From JAZDCZ01 sp046757925 (GTDB lineage Bacteria > Gemmatimonadota > Gemmatimonadetes > Gemmatimonadales > GWC2-71-9), in contig JBHHZE010000005.1 of assembly GCA_046757925.1 (NCBI GenBank), forward strand, positions 1-64,000: DNA of 64,000 bases, read 5' to 3'. The translations under genes and the position numbers were made by a program. Below the pieces are notes generated by a model that searched no databases, was not told where the DNA came from, and saw only the letters and a program-made list of their open reading frames with translations. This document shows, one piece after another, positions 25,952-35,914 of the stretch (its first letter is position 1; every line of letters starts with the position of its first letter).

Positions 25952-27411
25952 CAGTGCTCCTGTCTCGATGAACTCGTGCCGCGCCCGAACTCGTCGGCGT
26001 AGGCACGCCCCAGGTTATCCGCGTAACCGGCGAGCAACTCGCTCAGGGTGCCGTGTTCCTCCCGAACGGCAGCGCGGAACTTGCCGTCCACGAGGAAGTG
26101 ATAGAGAATCGCCGCCATGATCTTGGCATCCAATTCAAAACCGGTGTGTCCGATGTCGGTGAATGCGTCTTGCTCCATCTCGTATGTGTGATTCGCTGCG
26201 GACGAACTCCGCACGCTCACTCCGACGCCGGGAATGTCGCGGCTTACGAACCCGGTTTCCTCGTAGCCGGCCGGACGCTGAGGTTGGGTCGTAAGGCCGG
26301 GTGCTCCCAGCTTCTTGGCATAGGCGTAAAACAGCTCCTCCAAGGTGCCCACCGACACGCCGTCGCGATACTCGCCGTAGCGGTCGATCTCGACCTCCGT
26401 TCCGGTTGCCATGGCCGCGCCCCGCGCAGCGGCGTTCACGAGTTCTGTAATGTGTTCGACGTAAACCTCGTCCGGGTAGCGTAGGTAGTAGTCCACCACA
26501 GCGCGGTCGGGCACCACGTTGGGTGCAACGCCGCCTTCAGGGATCACGCCCTGAATCGATGCTTCCGGCCGGAACGTGGGCCTGAGATGGTCAACCGCCG
26601 AGTAGAACTGGACCGCCGCAGCGAGCGCGTTGCGACCGAACCACGAGAGCCGTTGATGCGAGGGTACGCCCTTGAAGACATACTTCACCGCGTTGACGTT
26701 CAAGCAACAGACGCCGAAGCCGGCCCGGCCCCGTGCTGTCTTATTGGTGGCGTGACTGCGGACCAGGATATCGGCTCCTTCGAACACACCCGCCCGATAC
26801 ATTGTCGCCTTGGGCGGCGGTGGTACCTCTTCCGCCGGAGTCCCGTAGAATATGATTCGCCCCGGCAGTTTCTTCGCGCTCATGTACTGCTGCACGGCAA
26901 ATGCGGCGGCGAGGGCGACCGGGCTTTGGGCGTTGTGCTGGTCGCCGTGGAATGGACGCTCTGTGCCACGGAGCGCATCATACTCACCGATCACACCCAG
27001 TGTGGGGCCCTGGGCCCCGGCCGGCGAAGTCCAGCTTCCCACGAATGCTGTGGCCAGTCCAGCCACACCCGACTCCACATCGAATCCGTGCGCCGCGAGC
27101 ACCTTGCCAATCGTGTCAACCGCCTGGTGCTCGTTGAAGCCGGTTTCCGGGTGATGCCCGATCCAATCGCTCAGGTCCTGCAGACCGCCCGTCCAAAAGG
27201 TCTCGACCCCGGCGAGGACCTCGTCCCTGTCGCGATCTTTCCGGCTGGCCAGACGCTCGGCCCACTTGGTCGGGTCGAGGCGGGCCTCCAGCGCTTCAAT
27301 CTGTTTCAGAATCTCCGCCGCAGCCTCCCGCTCGGTGGGTGTGGTCTGCGCGGCAACACTATGGATGATGCCGATCATCGCGGCGAAGACAATCATGGTG
27401 GAATGACGCAT
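25951..27411 (-). CDS. Secreted M20-family amidohydrolase (AbgB-like)
   Basis: A 486-residue protein with a signal peptide ending VAAQ. It has the M20D layout: catalytic-domain start LSDWIGHHPETGFNEHQA, GVIGEYDALRG, PAEEVPPPPK, the dimerisation-lid region (FKGVPSHQRLSWFGRNALAA) and a final HTGFELDAKIMA. These match p-aminobenzoyl-glutamate hydrolase-like amidohydrolases that split N-acyl or dipeptide bonds with two metal ions. GGAG precedes the ATG by about 9 bases. A second member of the family lies at 32.2-33.8 kb. The true substrate is unknown. Confidence 0.88.
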   Translation of the reverse strand: MRHSTMIVFAAMIGIIHSVAAQTTPTEREAAAEILKQIEALEARLDPTKWAERLASRKDRDRDEVLAGVETFWTGGLQDLSDWIGHHPETGFNEHQAVDTIGKVLAAHGFDVESGVAGLATAFVGSWTSPAGAQGPTLGVIGEYDALRGTERPFHGDQHNAQSPVALAAAFAVQQYMSAKKLPGRIIFYGTPAEEVPPPPKATMYRAGVFEGADILVRSHATNKTARGRAGFGVCCLNVNAVKYVFKGVPSHQRLSWFGRNALAAAVQFYSAVDHLRPTFRPEASIQGVIPEGGVAPNVVPDRAVVDYYLRYPDEVYVEHITELVNAAARGAAMATGTEVEIDRYGEYRDGVSVGTLEELFYAYAKKLGAPGLTTQPQRPAGYEETGFVSRDIPGVGVSVRSSSAANHTYEMEQDAFTDIGHTGFELDAKIMAAILYHFLVDGKFRAAVREEHGTLSELLAGYADNLGRAYADEFGRGTSSSRQEH

Positions 27412-27554
27412 CTTAGGTCTCCTGCACAGTTGGTACTGGGCTTGGCTGTTGCGATCAAGTACTCACGTGACCAAGGATAGGTCAAGGGCCCTTGCCGCGG
27501 GCCCCATTGCGGGATATTTCCATGGTCGGATTATCATGCAATCAAGGAGTCACC

Positions 27555-29348
27555 GTGCTCAGCTATCCCAGGGCTATCAGCTTTGCCGCAGCCGCCACTG
27601 TCGCAACATCCTGTCTGACCCGCGACCGCGCCGGTGAATCTGAGGTGGTTGCGTCGCTTCACCCACCCACTTGGTTTGAGGACGGCTGGAGCTACTACGA
27701 CGTCTCGCCGAACGAGACCGAAGCACTGTTTGGAGCGCGGTTTGGCCAGCGTTTGATCGAGCTGGCCGGCGGTCGCGAAGCTGCAAACAAGTACCGTGGT
27801 CCTCTGGCGGAAGTCCGTGGGGCGGTATTCGGGCCTGACGGGCGCCTCGTTCGACAGGGCTCGTCGAAGGGCGAGAGCGGCTGGTTCGAGGAAGGGGAGC
27901 ATGGTCCACTTCCGGCGGCCATCCCACCGGATGCCGTTCCGCGTTGGTCGCCAGACGGCTCCAGCGTCGCATACTACCGTGGTAGTGAGCCAAGGCTCTT
28001 CGTCGGTTCGGCAGGAGATCCGAGTGACTACGAGCTTGCCGGTCCCGTAACGGGTGTCGCGTGGTCACCCGAGAGCGACTTGGTCTACGCTCTGGTGGTT
28101 GGGCCAGATGGCCTGTCCTCGCTTGTTCGTGTGAGCACCGGCACCAACAACATATCGGTTGTCAAAGACAGCCTGGACGCGACAAACCGCTTCAACTCTA
28201 TCGGAGTCGTACCCGGGGGACAGTACGTTTACATCGCTTTGCCGGGCGAAGGGCCTCCCGATCCGGAGGCCAGACATCAGCCCGACGCGGATCGGGACAT
28301 GGACATCTACCGGCTGGAGACGGAAACGGGCCATCTGACCCGCGTGGTCGGCGAACCGGGTGACGACTTCTACCCGCAGGTCGTGGGTTCGAATCTCTAT
28401 TGGACGCAAAACGAGATCAGAGATGAAGTCGTGGTGCTGCCGTTAGCGGGAGGAGACGCTCGCGCTGTAGTGGACCACGCTCAGATCCCCTACTGGAGCA
28501 ACGACGGCAAGAAGCTCGCGTTTACCTATGGGGGTTGGCGGATTTCTGACTGGGGCCTCAACTTGGACGCCGGGGTGGTGGATGTGGACGCAGATGGACG
28601 GCGCCAGTCCGATCCAATGCCCATCGTTCAAGGATACCATGAGGATTTCACCCCCGCATGGTCGCCCGATGGGAGTTGGATCGCTTTTCACTCGCACCGA
28701 GCGGCTGATCCGGTTTCGTTTTATGCATCGCAGGGGGCGAGTGACGATATCTACCTGCGACGTCCGTCTGCTCCCAACGAGGACGAGATACGCCTCACCG
28801 ACTTCGGTTGGGAGGTGGGCATGGCCGACTGGTCGCCCGACGGTACTCGCCTGGTTTTCGATTCGTGGGATCGTAGGGGGACGCCCGGCATGGCACATCC
28901 GTGGATAGCGACAATCGACACAGCTACGGGGCATCTGCTGCACGCCGACCGCTTGCCGTTGCCCGATGGGTTTCACGGGACGCTTCTCGCGGCGTGGTCG
29001 CCGGTGGACGAACGCATAGCGCTGATAGAGCGCATCGCAGGTGAACGTCAGGCACTTTGGACGCTGAACGCCGACGGTGGCGATCCCAAGAAGTTGTTGG
29101 AGTTCGAGAGCAGCACGTATGGAGGAGTCGACTGGACGCCCGACGGAGCCACTATCATTTATGGGGCCCTTGCAGGTGGCAGCATGCAACTGTTTGCGAT
29201 CGCGAGTTCGGGAGGACAACCGCGACAGCTCACCCATGACCCGGTGAGTTTGCTTCATCCACAGGTGTCGCCCGATGGGCGTCTCGTCGCGGCTACGAGG
29301 ATCCATCGTTCCAAGGAACTGCGACGGATGCCACTGGGATCTCAATGA
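27555..29348 (+). CDS. TolB-like WD40/PD40 beta-propeller lipoprotein
   Basis: GTG 27555 is preceded by AAGGAG at a spacing of 5 bases and begins a lipoprotein signal with the lipobox VATSC; the ATG further upstream is less likely. The 597-residue product contains many PD40 blades (PRWSPDGSSVAYYRG, PAWSPDGSWIAFHSH, ADWSPDGTRLVFDSW, VDWTPDGATIIYG). Similar propellers serve as periplasmic binding scaffolds or as propeller domains of peptidases; no hydrolase domain is attached. Its stop overlaps the ATG of the acyl-CoA synthetase gene (ATGA), so the two are coupled although no functional link is obvious. Confidence 0.85.
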   Translation: MLSYPRAISFAAAATVATSCLTRDRAGESEVVASLHPPTWFEDGWSYYDVSPNETEALFGARFGQRLIELAGGREAANKYRGPLAEVRGAVFGPDGRLVRQGSSKGESGWFEEGEHGPLPAAIPPDAVPRWSPDGSSVAYYRGSEPRLFVGSAGDPSDYELAGPVTGVAWSPESDLVYALVVGPDGLSSLVRVSTGTNNISVVKDSLDATNRFNSIGVVPGGQYVYIALPGEGPPDPEARHQPDADRDMDIYRLETETGHLTRVVGEPGDDFYPQVVGSNLYWTQNEIRDEVVVLPLAGGDARAVVDHAQIPYWSNDGKKLAFTYGGWRISDWGLNLDAGVVDVDADGRRQSDPMPIVQGYHEDFTPAWSPDGSWIAFHSHRAADPVSFYASQGASDDIYLRRPSAPNEDEIRLTDFGWEVGMADWSPDGTRLVFDSWDRRGTPGMAHPWIATIDTATGHLLHADRLPLPDGFHGTLLAAWSPVDERIALIERIAGERQALWTLNADGGDPKKLLEFESSTYGGVDWTPDGATIIYGALAGGSMQLFAIASSGGQPRQLTHDPVSLLHPQVSPDGRLVAATRIHRSKELRRMPLGSQ

Positions 29349-31039
29349 CAGGTCTTACTCGTAGTTATGTCCACGGCGCGTCAAACGCTCCCTTCATCGG
29401 TGAGACGCTGGGAGCACATTTCGACGGTGCGGTCGAACGCTGGCCTGAGCACCAGGCTCTGGTGGTGACACATCAAGGGATCCACTGGACATACGAGGAA
29501 TTGAAGGAGCGTGTGGATGCGTGTGCTGCAGGGTTGCTCGCGCTGGGCTTGGAGCCGGGCGAGCGTGTCGGCATCTGGTCGCCCAACAATTCGGAGTGGG
29601 TAATCACGCAGCTTGCCACGGCTAAGGCCGGTCTGATTTTGGTCAACATCAACCCGGCCTATCGGGTTACCGAATTGGAGTACGCGTTGACCCGAGTGGA
29701 GTGCCGTGCACTGATCACGGCGCAGGCCTTCAAGACCAGCAATTACCTGGACATGTTGCGCTCGCTGGCGCCGGAGATCGATGGCACGTCTCCCGGTAAA
29801 CTCAGGGCCGCTCGACTCCCGGCGCTCGAGGTCATCGTGTGTCTGGGAGATCCCGCACCTCCCGGGATGTATTCGTTCGGCCAACTGATGGACATGGGCG
29901 GTCGGGAAGAGCGGCTCAAGTTGGAACAGCTTGGTGGCCAACTACAGTTCGACGAACCTATCAACATCCAGTTCACGAGTGGAACCACAGGTGCACCCAA
30001 GGGCGCCACTCTCACGCACCACAACATTCTAAACAACGGTTTTTTCATCGGCGAACTACTCGATCTCACCGAACGGGACAGGATTTGCATTCCGGTTCCT
30101 CTGTACCATTGTTTCGGCATGGTGGTTGGTAATCTCGCTTGCATGACGCATGGCTCGACGATGGTCTATGCCTCCGAGGGGTTCGAGCCCGGCGCGGTAC
30201 TCGAGGCCGTCGAGGCCGAACGCTGTACGGGACTCTACGGCGTGCCTACAATGTTCATAGCGGAACTGGAGCACCCTGACTTCGCGTCCTTCGACTTGTC
30301 GTCGCTGCGTACGGGGATCATGGCCGGATCGCCGTGTCCGATAGAGATCATGAAGCGCGTGGTAGATGAGATGCACATGACCGATGTCGCGATTGCCTAC
30401 GGGATGACCGAGACGAGTCCGGCCAGTTTCCAGACTTTGCCGAACGATCCAATCGACAGACGGGTCGGCACCGTGGGGAGAGTGCATCCACATGTCGAGG
30501 CAAAGGTGATAGACAAGGATGGTCGCATTGTGCCCCCCGGTGTTCCGGGTGAGTTGTGCACACGCGGTTACATGGTGATGCTGGGATACTGGAACGATCC
30601 CGATCAGACACGCGCGGCGGTGGATGACACGGGATGGATGCACACCGGCGATCTGGCGACGATCGACGAGGATGGGTATTGCAACATTGTCGGTCGCATC
30701 AAGGATATGGTAATCCGTGGCGGCGAGAACGTGTATCCCAAGGAAATCGAAGACTTTCTCTACACCAATCCCAAAGTCGAGGCGGTGCACGTAGTTGGGG
30801 TGCCGGATACCAAGTATGGAGAACAGTTGTGCGCTTGGATCAAGCTTCGCGAAGGTGAGACATGCACCGCGGATGAAATACGTGGGTTCTGCGAAGGGCA
30901 GATTGCGCACTTCAAGGTTCCTCACTTTGTCAAGTTTGTGGAAGAATTTCCCATGACGGTGACTGGTAAGGTCCAGAAGTTCGTCATGCGGGAGGCCATG
31001 ATCGATGAGTTGGGTCTGGAGGAACAACAGACGGCCTGA
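29345..31039 (+). CDS. Acyl-CoA synthetase (AMP-forming, FadD/AMP-binding family)
   Basis: A 564-residue cytosolic ANL-superfamily enzyme. Motifs: FTSGTTGAPKGATLTHHN (P-loop), YGMTETSP, GWMHTGDLATIDEDGY and KDMVIRGGENVYPKEIE, ending with the catalytic lysine of TGKVQKF. It forms acyl-adenylates and then acyl-CoA; the closest type is medium/long-chain fatty acyl-CoA synthetase of the AMP-binding FadD group. It overlaps the preceding propeller gene by 4 bases. A MetE-like gene follows after about 50 bases. A thioesterase and the RiPP-like locus lie further downstream without evident coupling. Confidence 0.93.
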   Translation: MTGLTRSYVHGASNAPFIGETLGAHFDGAVERWPEHQALVVTHQGIHWTYEELKERVDACAAGLLALGLEPGERVGIWSPNNSEWVITQLATAKAGLILVNINPAYRVTELEYALTRVECRALITAQAFKTSNYLDMLRSLAPEIDGTSPGKLRAARLPALEVIVCLGDPAPPGMYSFGQLMDMGGREERLKLEQLGGQLQFDEPINIQFTSGTTGAPKGATLTHHNILNNGFFIGELLDLTERDRICIPVPLYHCFGMVVGNLACMTHGSTMVYASEGFEPGAVLEAVEAERCTGLYGVPTMFIAELEHPDFASFDLSSLRTGIMAGSPCPIEIMKRVVDEMHMTDVAIAYGMTETSPASFQTLPNDPIDRRVGTVGRVHPHVEAKVIDKDGRIVPPGVPGELCTRGYMVMLGYWNDPDQTRAAVDDTGWMHTGDLATIDEDGYCNIVGRIKDMVIRGGENVYPKEIEDFLYTNPKVEAVHVVGVPDTKYGEQLCAWIKLREGETCTADEIRGFCEGQIAHFKVPHFVKFVEEFPMTVTGKVQKFVMREAMIDELGLEEQQTA

Positions 31040-31092
31040 CTTAAGACCCTCTCATCGTATCAGTAACTTTCAACCTATAGGATTTGTGTGGC

Positions 31093-32157
31093 ATGTCCAT
31101 TCCAACGGAACCCATCGGCAGCATACCGCGACCCCAGGAACTAATCAATGCGATTGACGGACTTGCATCTGGTAGTGTTTCGCAGGCGCAACTGCAGTCA
31201 CTCTATGACGAGGCGATACGTGATACTATAAGCCGATTTCAGGACACGGGCTCACCGGTGATCTCCGACGGCGAACAGACGAAACCCAGCTTTGCCACCT
31301 ACCCGATCCACGGGCTGCAGAATCTGGTGCCGGACGGTGTGAAGATCCCGTTTGCAGACGGTCACGTGCGACAGCTGCCCAGGTTGACGGCTGGGCCGTT
31401 CCGATACGGGGTCTATGCCCATACTTACCTGGAGGAAGCGAAGCGACACGCGACAGTGCCGGTAAAGCAGGCGGTTATCGCGCCGTCGGCTCTGAGTCTA
31501 CTATATCCCGATGGCGGTATCGAAGATTATTCGAGATCCGATTTTCTGGACGATCTAGTGACAGAGACGGAAATCGACATTAGGCGGTGCCTGGAAGGTG
31601 GTGCGCATGTAGTTCAAATGGACTTTACGGAGGGAAGGCTCTCTGTGAAGCTGGATCCGTCTAAGAAGCTGCTCAGTGATTTCATCGAGTTGAACAATCG
31701 GGTGCTCGAGCGGTTTACCGCCGAGGAGAGACGAAGGTTAGGTGTACACACCTGTCCCGGTGCAGATAGGGATTCAACCCACAGTGCCGATGTCGACTAC
31801 GCCGAGTTGCTACCCAGTCTGTTCGCTCTCAAGGCCGGCAATTTCTATATCCAAATGGCGAGCGACAGTGACAAGGGGAGGGTACTGTCCATCATCAAGG
31901 AGCATTCAAACGACGACCAACGGATCTTTGTGGGGGTCATCGACCCGATCGATCCGGTAATAGAGACCCCGGAACAGGTGAGAGACAGGGTACTGGAGGC
32001 GGCGCGCTACATAGAACCCGGTCGGCTGGGCACGACGGACGACTGTGGTTTCTCTCCGTTTTGCGACGACACGTCGCGGGCGCGGGATACGGCGTTCGCC
32101 AAGATCAGCGCCCGTGTTTCGGGTACTGAACTCGCTGCCCGAGAACTGGGGATCTGA
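31093..32157 (+). CDS. Short MetE-like (core) methyltransferase
   Basis: A 354-residue protein resembling only the C-terminal half of cobalamin-independent methionine synthase. It shows the opening EPIGSIPRP, SDGEQTKPSFATYP, VHTCPGAD (His-x-Cys zinc ligands), FYIQMASD and a late DCGFSP with another ligand cysteine. Full MetE is about twice as long; single-domain core-MetE enzymes use methyl donors other than methyl-tetrahydrofolate-polyglutamate in some bacteria. The start at ATG 31093 was chosen over an in-frame TTG at 31084. It is probably in the same transcript as the acyl-CoA synthetase gene. Confidence 0.82.
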   Translation: MSIPTEPIGSIPRPQELINAIDGLASGSVSQAQLQSLYDEAIRDTISRFQDTGSPVISDGEQTKPSFATYPIHGLQNLVPDGVKIPFADGHVRQLPRLTAGPFRYGVYAHTYLEEAKRHATVPVKQAVIAPSALSLLYPDGGIEDYSRSDFLDDLVTETEIDIRRCLEGGAHVVQMDFTEGRLSVKLDPSKKLLSDFIELNNRVLERFTAEERRRLGVHTCPGADRDSTHSADVDYAELLPSLFALKAGNFYIQMASDSDKGRVLSIIKEHSNDDQRIFVGVIDPIDPVIETPEQVRDRVLEAARYIEPGRLGTTDDCGFSPFCDDTSRARDTAFAKISARVSGTELAARELGI

Positions 32158-32240
32158 TATGGTGTCAGTATTCCCCGGCAGTGACTCGCCAGGCCATCCG
32201 ACACCGCCACGCTCCTGCTCGGTTCAACTCATGTTGGGAG

Positions 32241-33848
32241 CTACCGACCACCTGACGCGGGACGCAAAGTTGGATACGTGATACCCAGTTGTTCCAAGTA
32301 AGTATCATATTTGTCAGGATCGTAGTAGTACTTCTTCAGTTCGGGCTTGAAGCGAGCCATGACATCTTTGTTCAACTCAATCGCAGGCTTGTCGTCCGCA
32401 GAAATGAAGGGGGTGTACGTCATGTCCTTCGTCTGCACGTCCCGGAAGTAGGCCCAAGATTCGTCAATGAGCTTGGGTTTCTTGATTAGATCGAGGGCGG
32501 TCATTGCTAGCACCTTCGCCCCCGCGGTGGCCCCCTTGTGAGCGATCGGCGTCGCCATTGCGATAGCGTTGGACCAATGGTGACCCGGCAGCCCCGGGAT
32601 GTTCGACGGGAAGCGCAGCGTTACAGTCGGCACTGCCCACGAGATATCACCGATGTCGTCCGAGCCCCCGCTTCTGCGAGTACCGGTAGGCTTACCTATT
32701 TCGTCCAGTTCGGTTGCGAGTCCGCGCTCTTCGCTACCCATGACTTTCTGCACCGCCTTTGCCAGTTCCTGGTCCTGGTCACTCCATGTAGGCAGCCCCA
32801 CCTTCTTGATATGTTTGTACATCGCCTCTGCGATCACCTTATTGAAGTGTCGCGGCCACGCAGAACCGAGGATGCGGTAGCTCATTTCGGTATCGGTCAT
32901 CATCGCGGCCGCCTGCGCCATCTTTATCCCGATCTCGAAGTTTTTCTTGATATCGGGATAGTCCATCTCTCGGAAGTAGTACCAGACCGATGCCGCTTGG
33001 GGCACCACGTTCGGCTGGTCTCCGCCGTCGGGAATCACGTAGTGAGAGCGCTGAACGGGTCGCAGGTGCTCACGCCGGAAGTTCCAACCCACGTCCATCA
33101 GTTCGACCGCGTCCAGCGCGCTGCGGCCCCGCCACGGAGCACCTGCACCGTGTGCGGCCTCACCCTTGAAACTGAATAACGCCGAGACGAGACCTGTACC
33201 GTTAGCGGGGCCGTAGGACACACCTAGGTTGTTCCCAACGTGCGTGAACAACACGGCATCCACTCCCTTGAAATATCCATCGCGTACGAAGTACGCCTTG
33301 GTGGCGACGAGTTCCTCTGCCACTCCCGGCCATAGCATGAGAGTTCCCGAGAGGTGCTCGCGCTCCATGATCTTCTTCAGGGCCAGCGCTGCTGTAACGT
33401 TCACAGCCTGTCCCGAGTTGTGGCCCTCGCCGTGACCAGGTGCGCCTTCAACCAGTGGATCGTGATACGCCACGCCTGGTTTCTGGTTCGCCTTGGGGAT
33501 ACCATCGATATCACTACCGAACGCGATGACCGGTTTGCCCGATCCCCACTTGGCGATCCACGCGGTTGGTATTCCGGAGATTCCCTTCTCGATCTGGAAC
33601 CCGTTCTCTTTGAGAACGGAAGTTATGTAGCGCGAAGTCTCGAATTCCTGGAATCCCAATTCTGAGAAGCTGAATATCTTGTCGACCATGACCTGTGTCA
33701 GCTTGGCCATGGCATCGACCTCGGCACGGATGTCTGCCATTGCCGGACCGGCCGTTGGGTGCACCTGGTTCGGGGCCGACGGGCCTTGGGCGAATGCGAA
33801 GCTTGGCAATGCGATCGCAAAGTTCAGGAATAGGCTGGTGATTCTCAT
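32241..33848 (-). CDS. Secreted M20-family amidohydrolase
   Basis: A 535-residue protein with a signal peptide (MRITSLFLNFAIALPS to FAFAQ). M20D motifs: FSELGFQEFETSRYI, AFGSDIDGIP, GHNSGQAVNVTAALAL, MLWPGVAEE, the lid (FKGEAAHGAGAPWRGRSALDA) and SWAVPTVTLRFP with PGLPGHHWSNA near the end. It would be a periplasmic two-metal amidase or peptidase with unknown substrate. The frame extends 21 codons upstream of the chosen ATG without a signal peptide there. The region 33849-34091 upstream, between this gene and the divergent dehydrogenase, shows no gene, only a short hairpin at 34065-34082. Confidence 0.87.
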   Translation of the reverse strand: MRITSLFLNFAIALPSFAFAQGPSAPNQVHPTAGPAMADIRAEVDAMAKLTQVMVDKIFSFSELGFQEFETSRYITSVLKENGFQIEKGISGIPTAWIAKWGSGKPVIAFGSDIDGIPKANQKPGVAYHDPLVEGAPGHGEGHNSGQAVNVTAALALKKIMEREHLSGTLMLWPGVAEELVATKAYFVRDGYFKGVDAVLFTHVGNNLGVSYGPANGTGLVSALFSFKGEAAHGAGAPWRGRSALDAVELMDVGWNFRREHLRPVQRSHYVIPDGGDQPNVVPQAASVWYYFREMDYPDIKKNFEIGIKMAQAAAMMTDTEMSYRILGSAWPRHFNKVIAEAMYKHIKKVGLPTWSDQDQELAKAVQKVMGSEERGLATELDEIGKPTGTRRSGGSDDIGDISWAVPTVTLRFPSNIPGLPGHHWSNAIAMATPIAHKGATAGAKVLAMTALDLIKKPKLIDESWAYFRDVQTKDMTYTPFISADDKPAIELNKDVMARFKPELKKYYYDPDKYDTYLEQLGITYPTLRPASGGR

Positions 33849-34091
33849 GGTACTCTCGGTCTTGGGTGAAATGTGACGAAGGGATATGCACCCAATCGCC
33901 CGATTCTGCAAGATCTCGTTCCAGGGATGTCGTCGTGGTTTGGGGGCACTGCCCGGGTTGGGGAGGGGTTCAATGTTCCCATGGCGTTACGTCAACAGCC
34001 TGCCGGAGTACGTAGCAGCCTGGTACCTTCCGTGCGTTCCTACGCGGCGATAACAACTTGAAACGGGGCTGGTTACGGCCCCAAGGGGTTG

Positions 34092-35066
34092 ATGCGAAAG
34101 GTGATGAAGGCGCTTTGGTTAGAGGACGGCCGGATCGCGTTGAATGATGTGCCGCTGCCCACACCTGCCGCAGGAGAGGTGCTGGTGCGCGTTCTGCGAG
34201 CCGGTATCTGCAACACCGATCTGGAACTGATCCGTGGATACTATCCGTTCAAGGGAATCCTGGGTCATGAATTCGTGGGGCTGGTGGAGGACGGACCCCA
34301 AACTCTCGTGGGCGAGCGTGTTGTAGGGGAAATCAACGCTGTTTGCGGCAACTGCAGAGCTTGCCGCGCGGAGATGAAGACGCACTGTGCGAACCGTACG
34401 GTGTTGGGCATAGACGGTCGGCACGGAGCATTCGCGGAGTACTTGACGCTGCCGGTGGAGAACCTGCACGTCGTGCCCAACAGTGTGTCCACGGACGCGG
34501 CGACGTTCACCGAACCTCTAGCGGCGGCCCTAGAGATTCAGCAACAAATCGAGATCATTCCTGGAAGTCGTGTGCTCGTGGTCGGTGAGGGAAAGTTGGG
34601 GCAGTTGATAGCTCAGACGATTGCCTTGACAGACTGCAACCTCGTTGTGGTTGGACGTCATACCGGAAAACTCAAACTCCTGGCAGATCGAGGCATCGAG
34701 ACTTGTCTGGAGCGTGCTGTCGATGTCGGTGGATTCGATGTAGTTGTTGAATGTACAGGAAGAGCCGGCGGATTCGCGCTGGCGCTCTCATCACTCAGGC
34801 CGAGAGGAACGCTAGTGATGAAGAGTACGTACGCGGGAGAACTCACGATGGATGCATCGCGCGTTGTTGTCAACGAAATCACGCTAATGGGATCCCGTTG
34901 TGGACCATTCGAGCCGGCACTCGATCTCCTGGCGCATAGAAAAATAGATGTCGAGCCATTGATTCATGCCCGCTATCAGCTGGTAGATATTGTTGGAGCG
35001 TTCGAGCGAGCCGGCGCTCCAGGAGTCCTCAAGGTACTTGTGCGAATCGGCGAACTCGACTCTTGA
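34092..35066 (+). CDS. Zinc-dependent MDR-family alcohol/polyol dehydrogenase
   Basis: A 324-residue medium-chain dehydrogenase. It has the catalytic-zinc region GICNTDLELIRG and GHEFVG, structural-zinc cysteines (CGNCRACRAEMKTHC), and the Rossmann fold VLVVGEGKLGQL. Such enzymes oxidise alcohols or sugar alcohols with NAD(P). ATG 34092 follows AAGGGG; ATG 34104 (MKALWLEDG) is an alternative. Its stop codon overlaps the TTG start of the TauE-like permease gene, so they form a two-gene operon. Confidence 0.9.
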   Translation: MRKVMKALWLEDGRIALNDVPLPTPAAGEVLVRVLRAGICNTDLELIRGYYPFKGILGHEFVGLVEDGPQTLVGERVVGEINAVCGNCRACRAEMKTHCANRTVLGIDGRHGAFAEYLTLPVENLHVVPNSVSTDAATFTEPLAAALEIQQQIEIIPGSRVLVVGEGKLGQLIAQTIALTDCNLVVVGRHTGKLKLLADRGIETCLERAVDVGGFDVVVECTGRAGGFALALSSLRPRGTLVMKSTYAGELTMDASRVVVNEITLMGSRCGPFEPALDLLAHRKIDVEPLIHARYQLVDIVGAFERAGAPGVLKVLVRIGELDS

Positions 35067-35782
35067 GCCCGGCCGAATTCTTGTTAGCCACAGTGGTGGT
35101 TGTGGTGGGGACTTCCTTGCAAGGGGCGGTGGGATTTGGTCTGGGTCTAGTGGGTTCACCCTTTCTCTTGCTGATCGACGCACGATTAGTGCCAGGTCCC
35201 TTGCTGTTCGCTTCACTCGTCCTCACCCTGCTGCTTACGCACCGCGAACGACGCGAGATCGTATTCTCAGATCTCAAGTGGTGCTTGTCTGGAAGAGTTG
35301 TGGGCGTAGCTTGTGGCGCGGGTGCGTTGGCGGTGGTTTCCGCGAGATCGATGGCGGTCGCCTTTGGCATTCTGGTGATTGTCTCGGTGTGGATCAGCGC
35401 GTCTGGCCTCAAGGTCGCACTCGGAAGGAAGACGCTGCTTGCAGCCGGAGTCGTTTCCGGCTTTACAGCAACCACCGTGTCGATCGGTGGGCCGCCAATC
35501 GCACTCCTCTATCAGCATCAGCCCGGCCCTCGTGTCAGGGGAACCCTGTCCGCGTACTTCGTAGTTGGTGCGGCTCTGTCGTTGGTCGCCCTGCATCTTG
35601 TGGGACGGTTCGGGAATGCGGAGATGGTGAGGGCCCTCTCGCTCCTACCGGGCGTGCTCATCGGTCTCCGGCTGTCGCGTCGAGTTGCGCGATACTTGGA
35701 TGGGGGACACACGCGTAAAGTGGTGTTGGCTGTTTCTGCGGTGGCCGGCATCGTGGTCATTCTGAAACAAGTCTTGCGATGA
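35063..35782 (+). CDS. TauE/SafE-family (sulfite exporter-like) membrane permease
   Basis: A 239-residue membrane protein with about seven helices. The repeated family motif is seen as GAVGFGLGLVGSPFLLL in the first half and GFTATTVSIGGPPIALL in the second, typical of TauE/SafE/DUF81 anion transporters. Start TTG 35063 overlaps the TGA of the dehydrogenase gene. Substrates of this family are organosulfonates or related anions; here the coupled dehydrogenase suggests a metabolite exporter or importer, but this is only inference. Confidence 0.85.
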   Translation: MSPAEFLLATVVVVVGTSLQGAVGFGLGLVGSPFLLLIDARLVPGPLLFASLVLTLLLTHRERREIVFSDLKWCLSGRVVGVACGAGALAVVSARSMAVAFGILVIVSVWISASGLKVALGRKTLLAAGVVSGFTATTVSIGGPPIALLYQHQPGPRVRGTLSAYFVVGAALSLVALHLVGRFGNAEMVRALSLLPGVLIGLRLSRRVARYLDGGHTRKVVLAVSAVAGIVVILKQVLR

Positions 35783-35914
35783 TCATGGTTTGAGATCGTA
35801 TCGTGCAACCCTTGGGGCTGGACGTGCATCTGTAGATTGGGAGGAAGGACTAGGTGTGGGACTGAGAGTCCCGCACTGGCGTTTCCCATGACTCGATTAC
35901 TCAAGGACATGGTA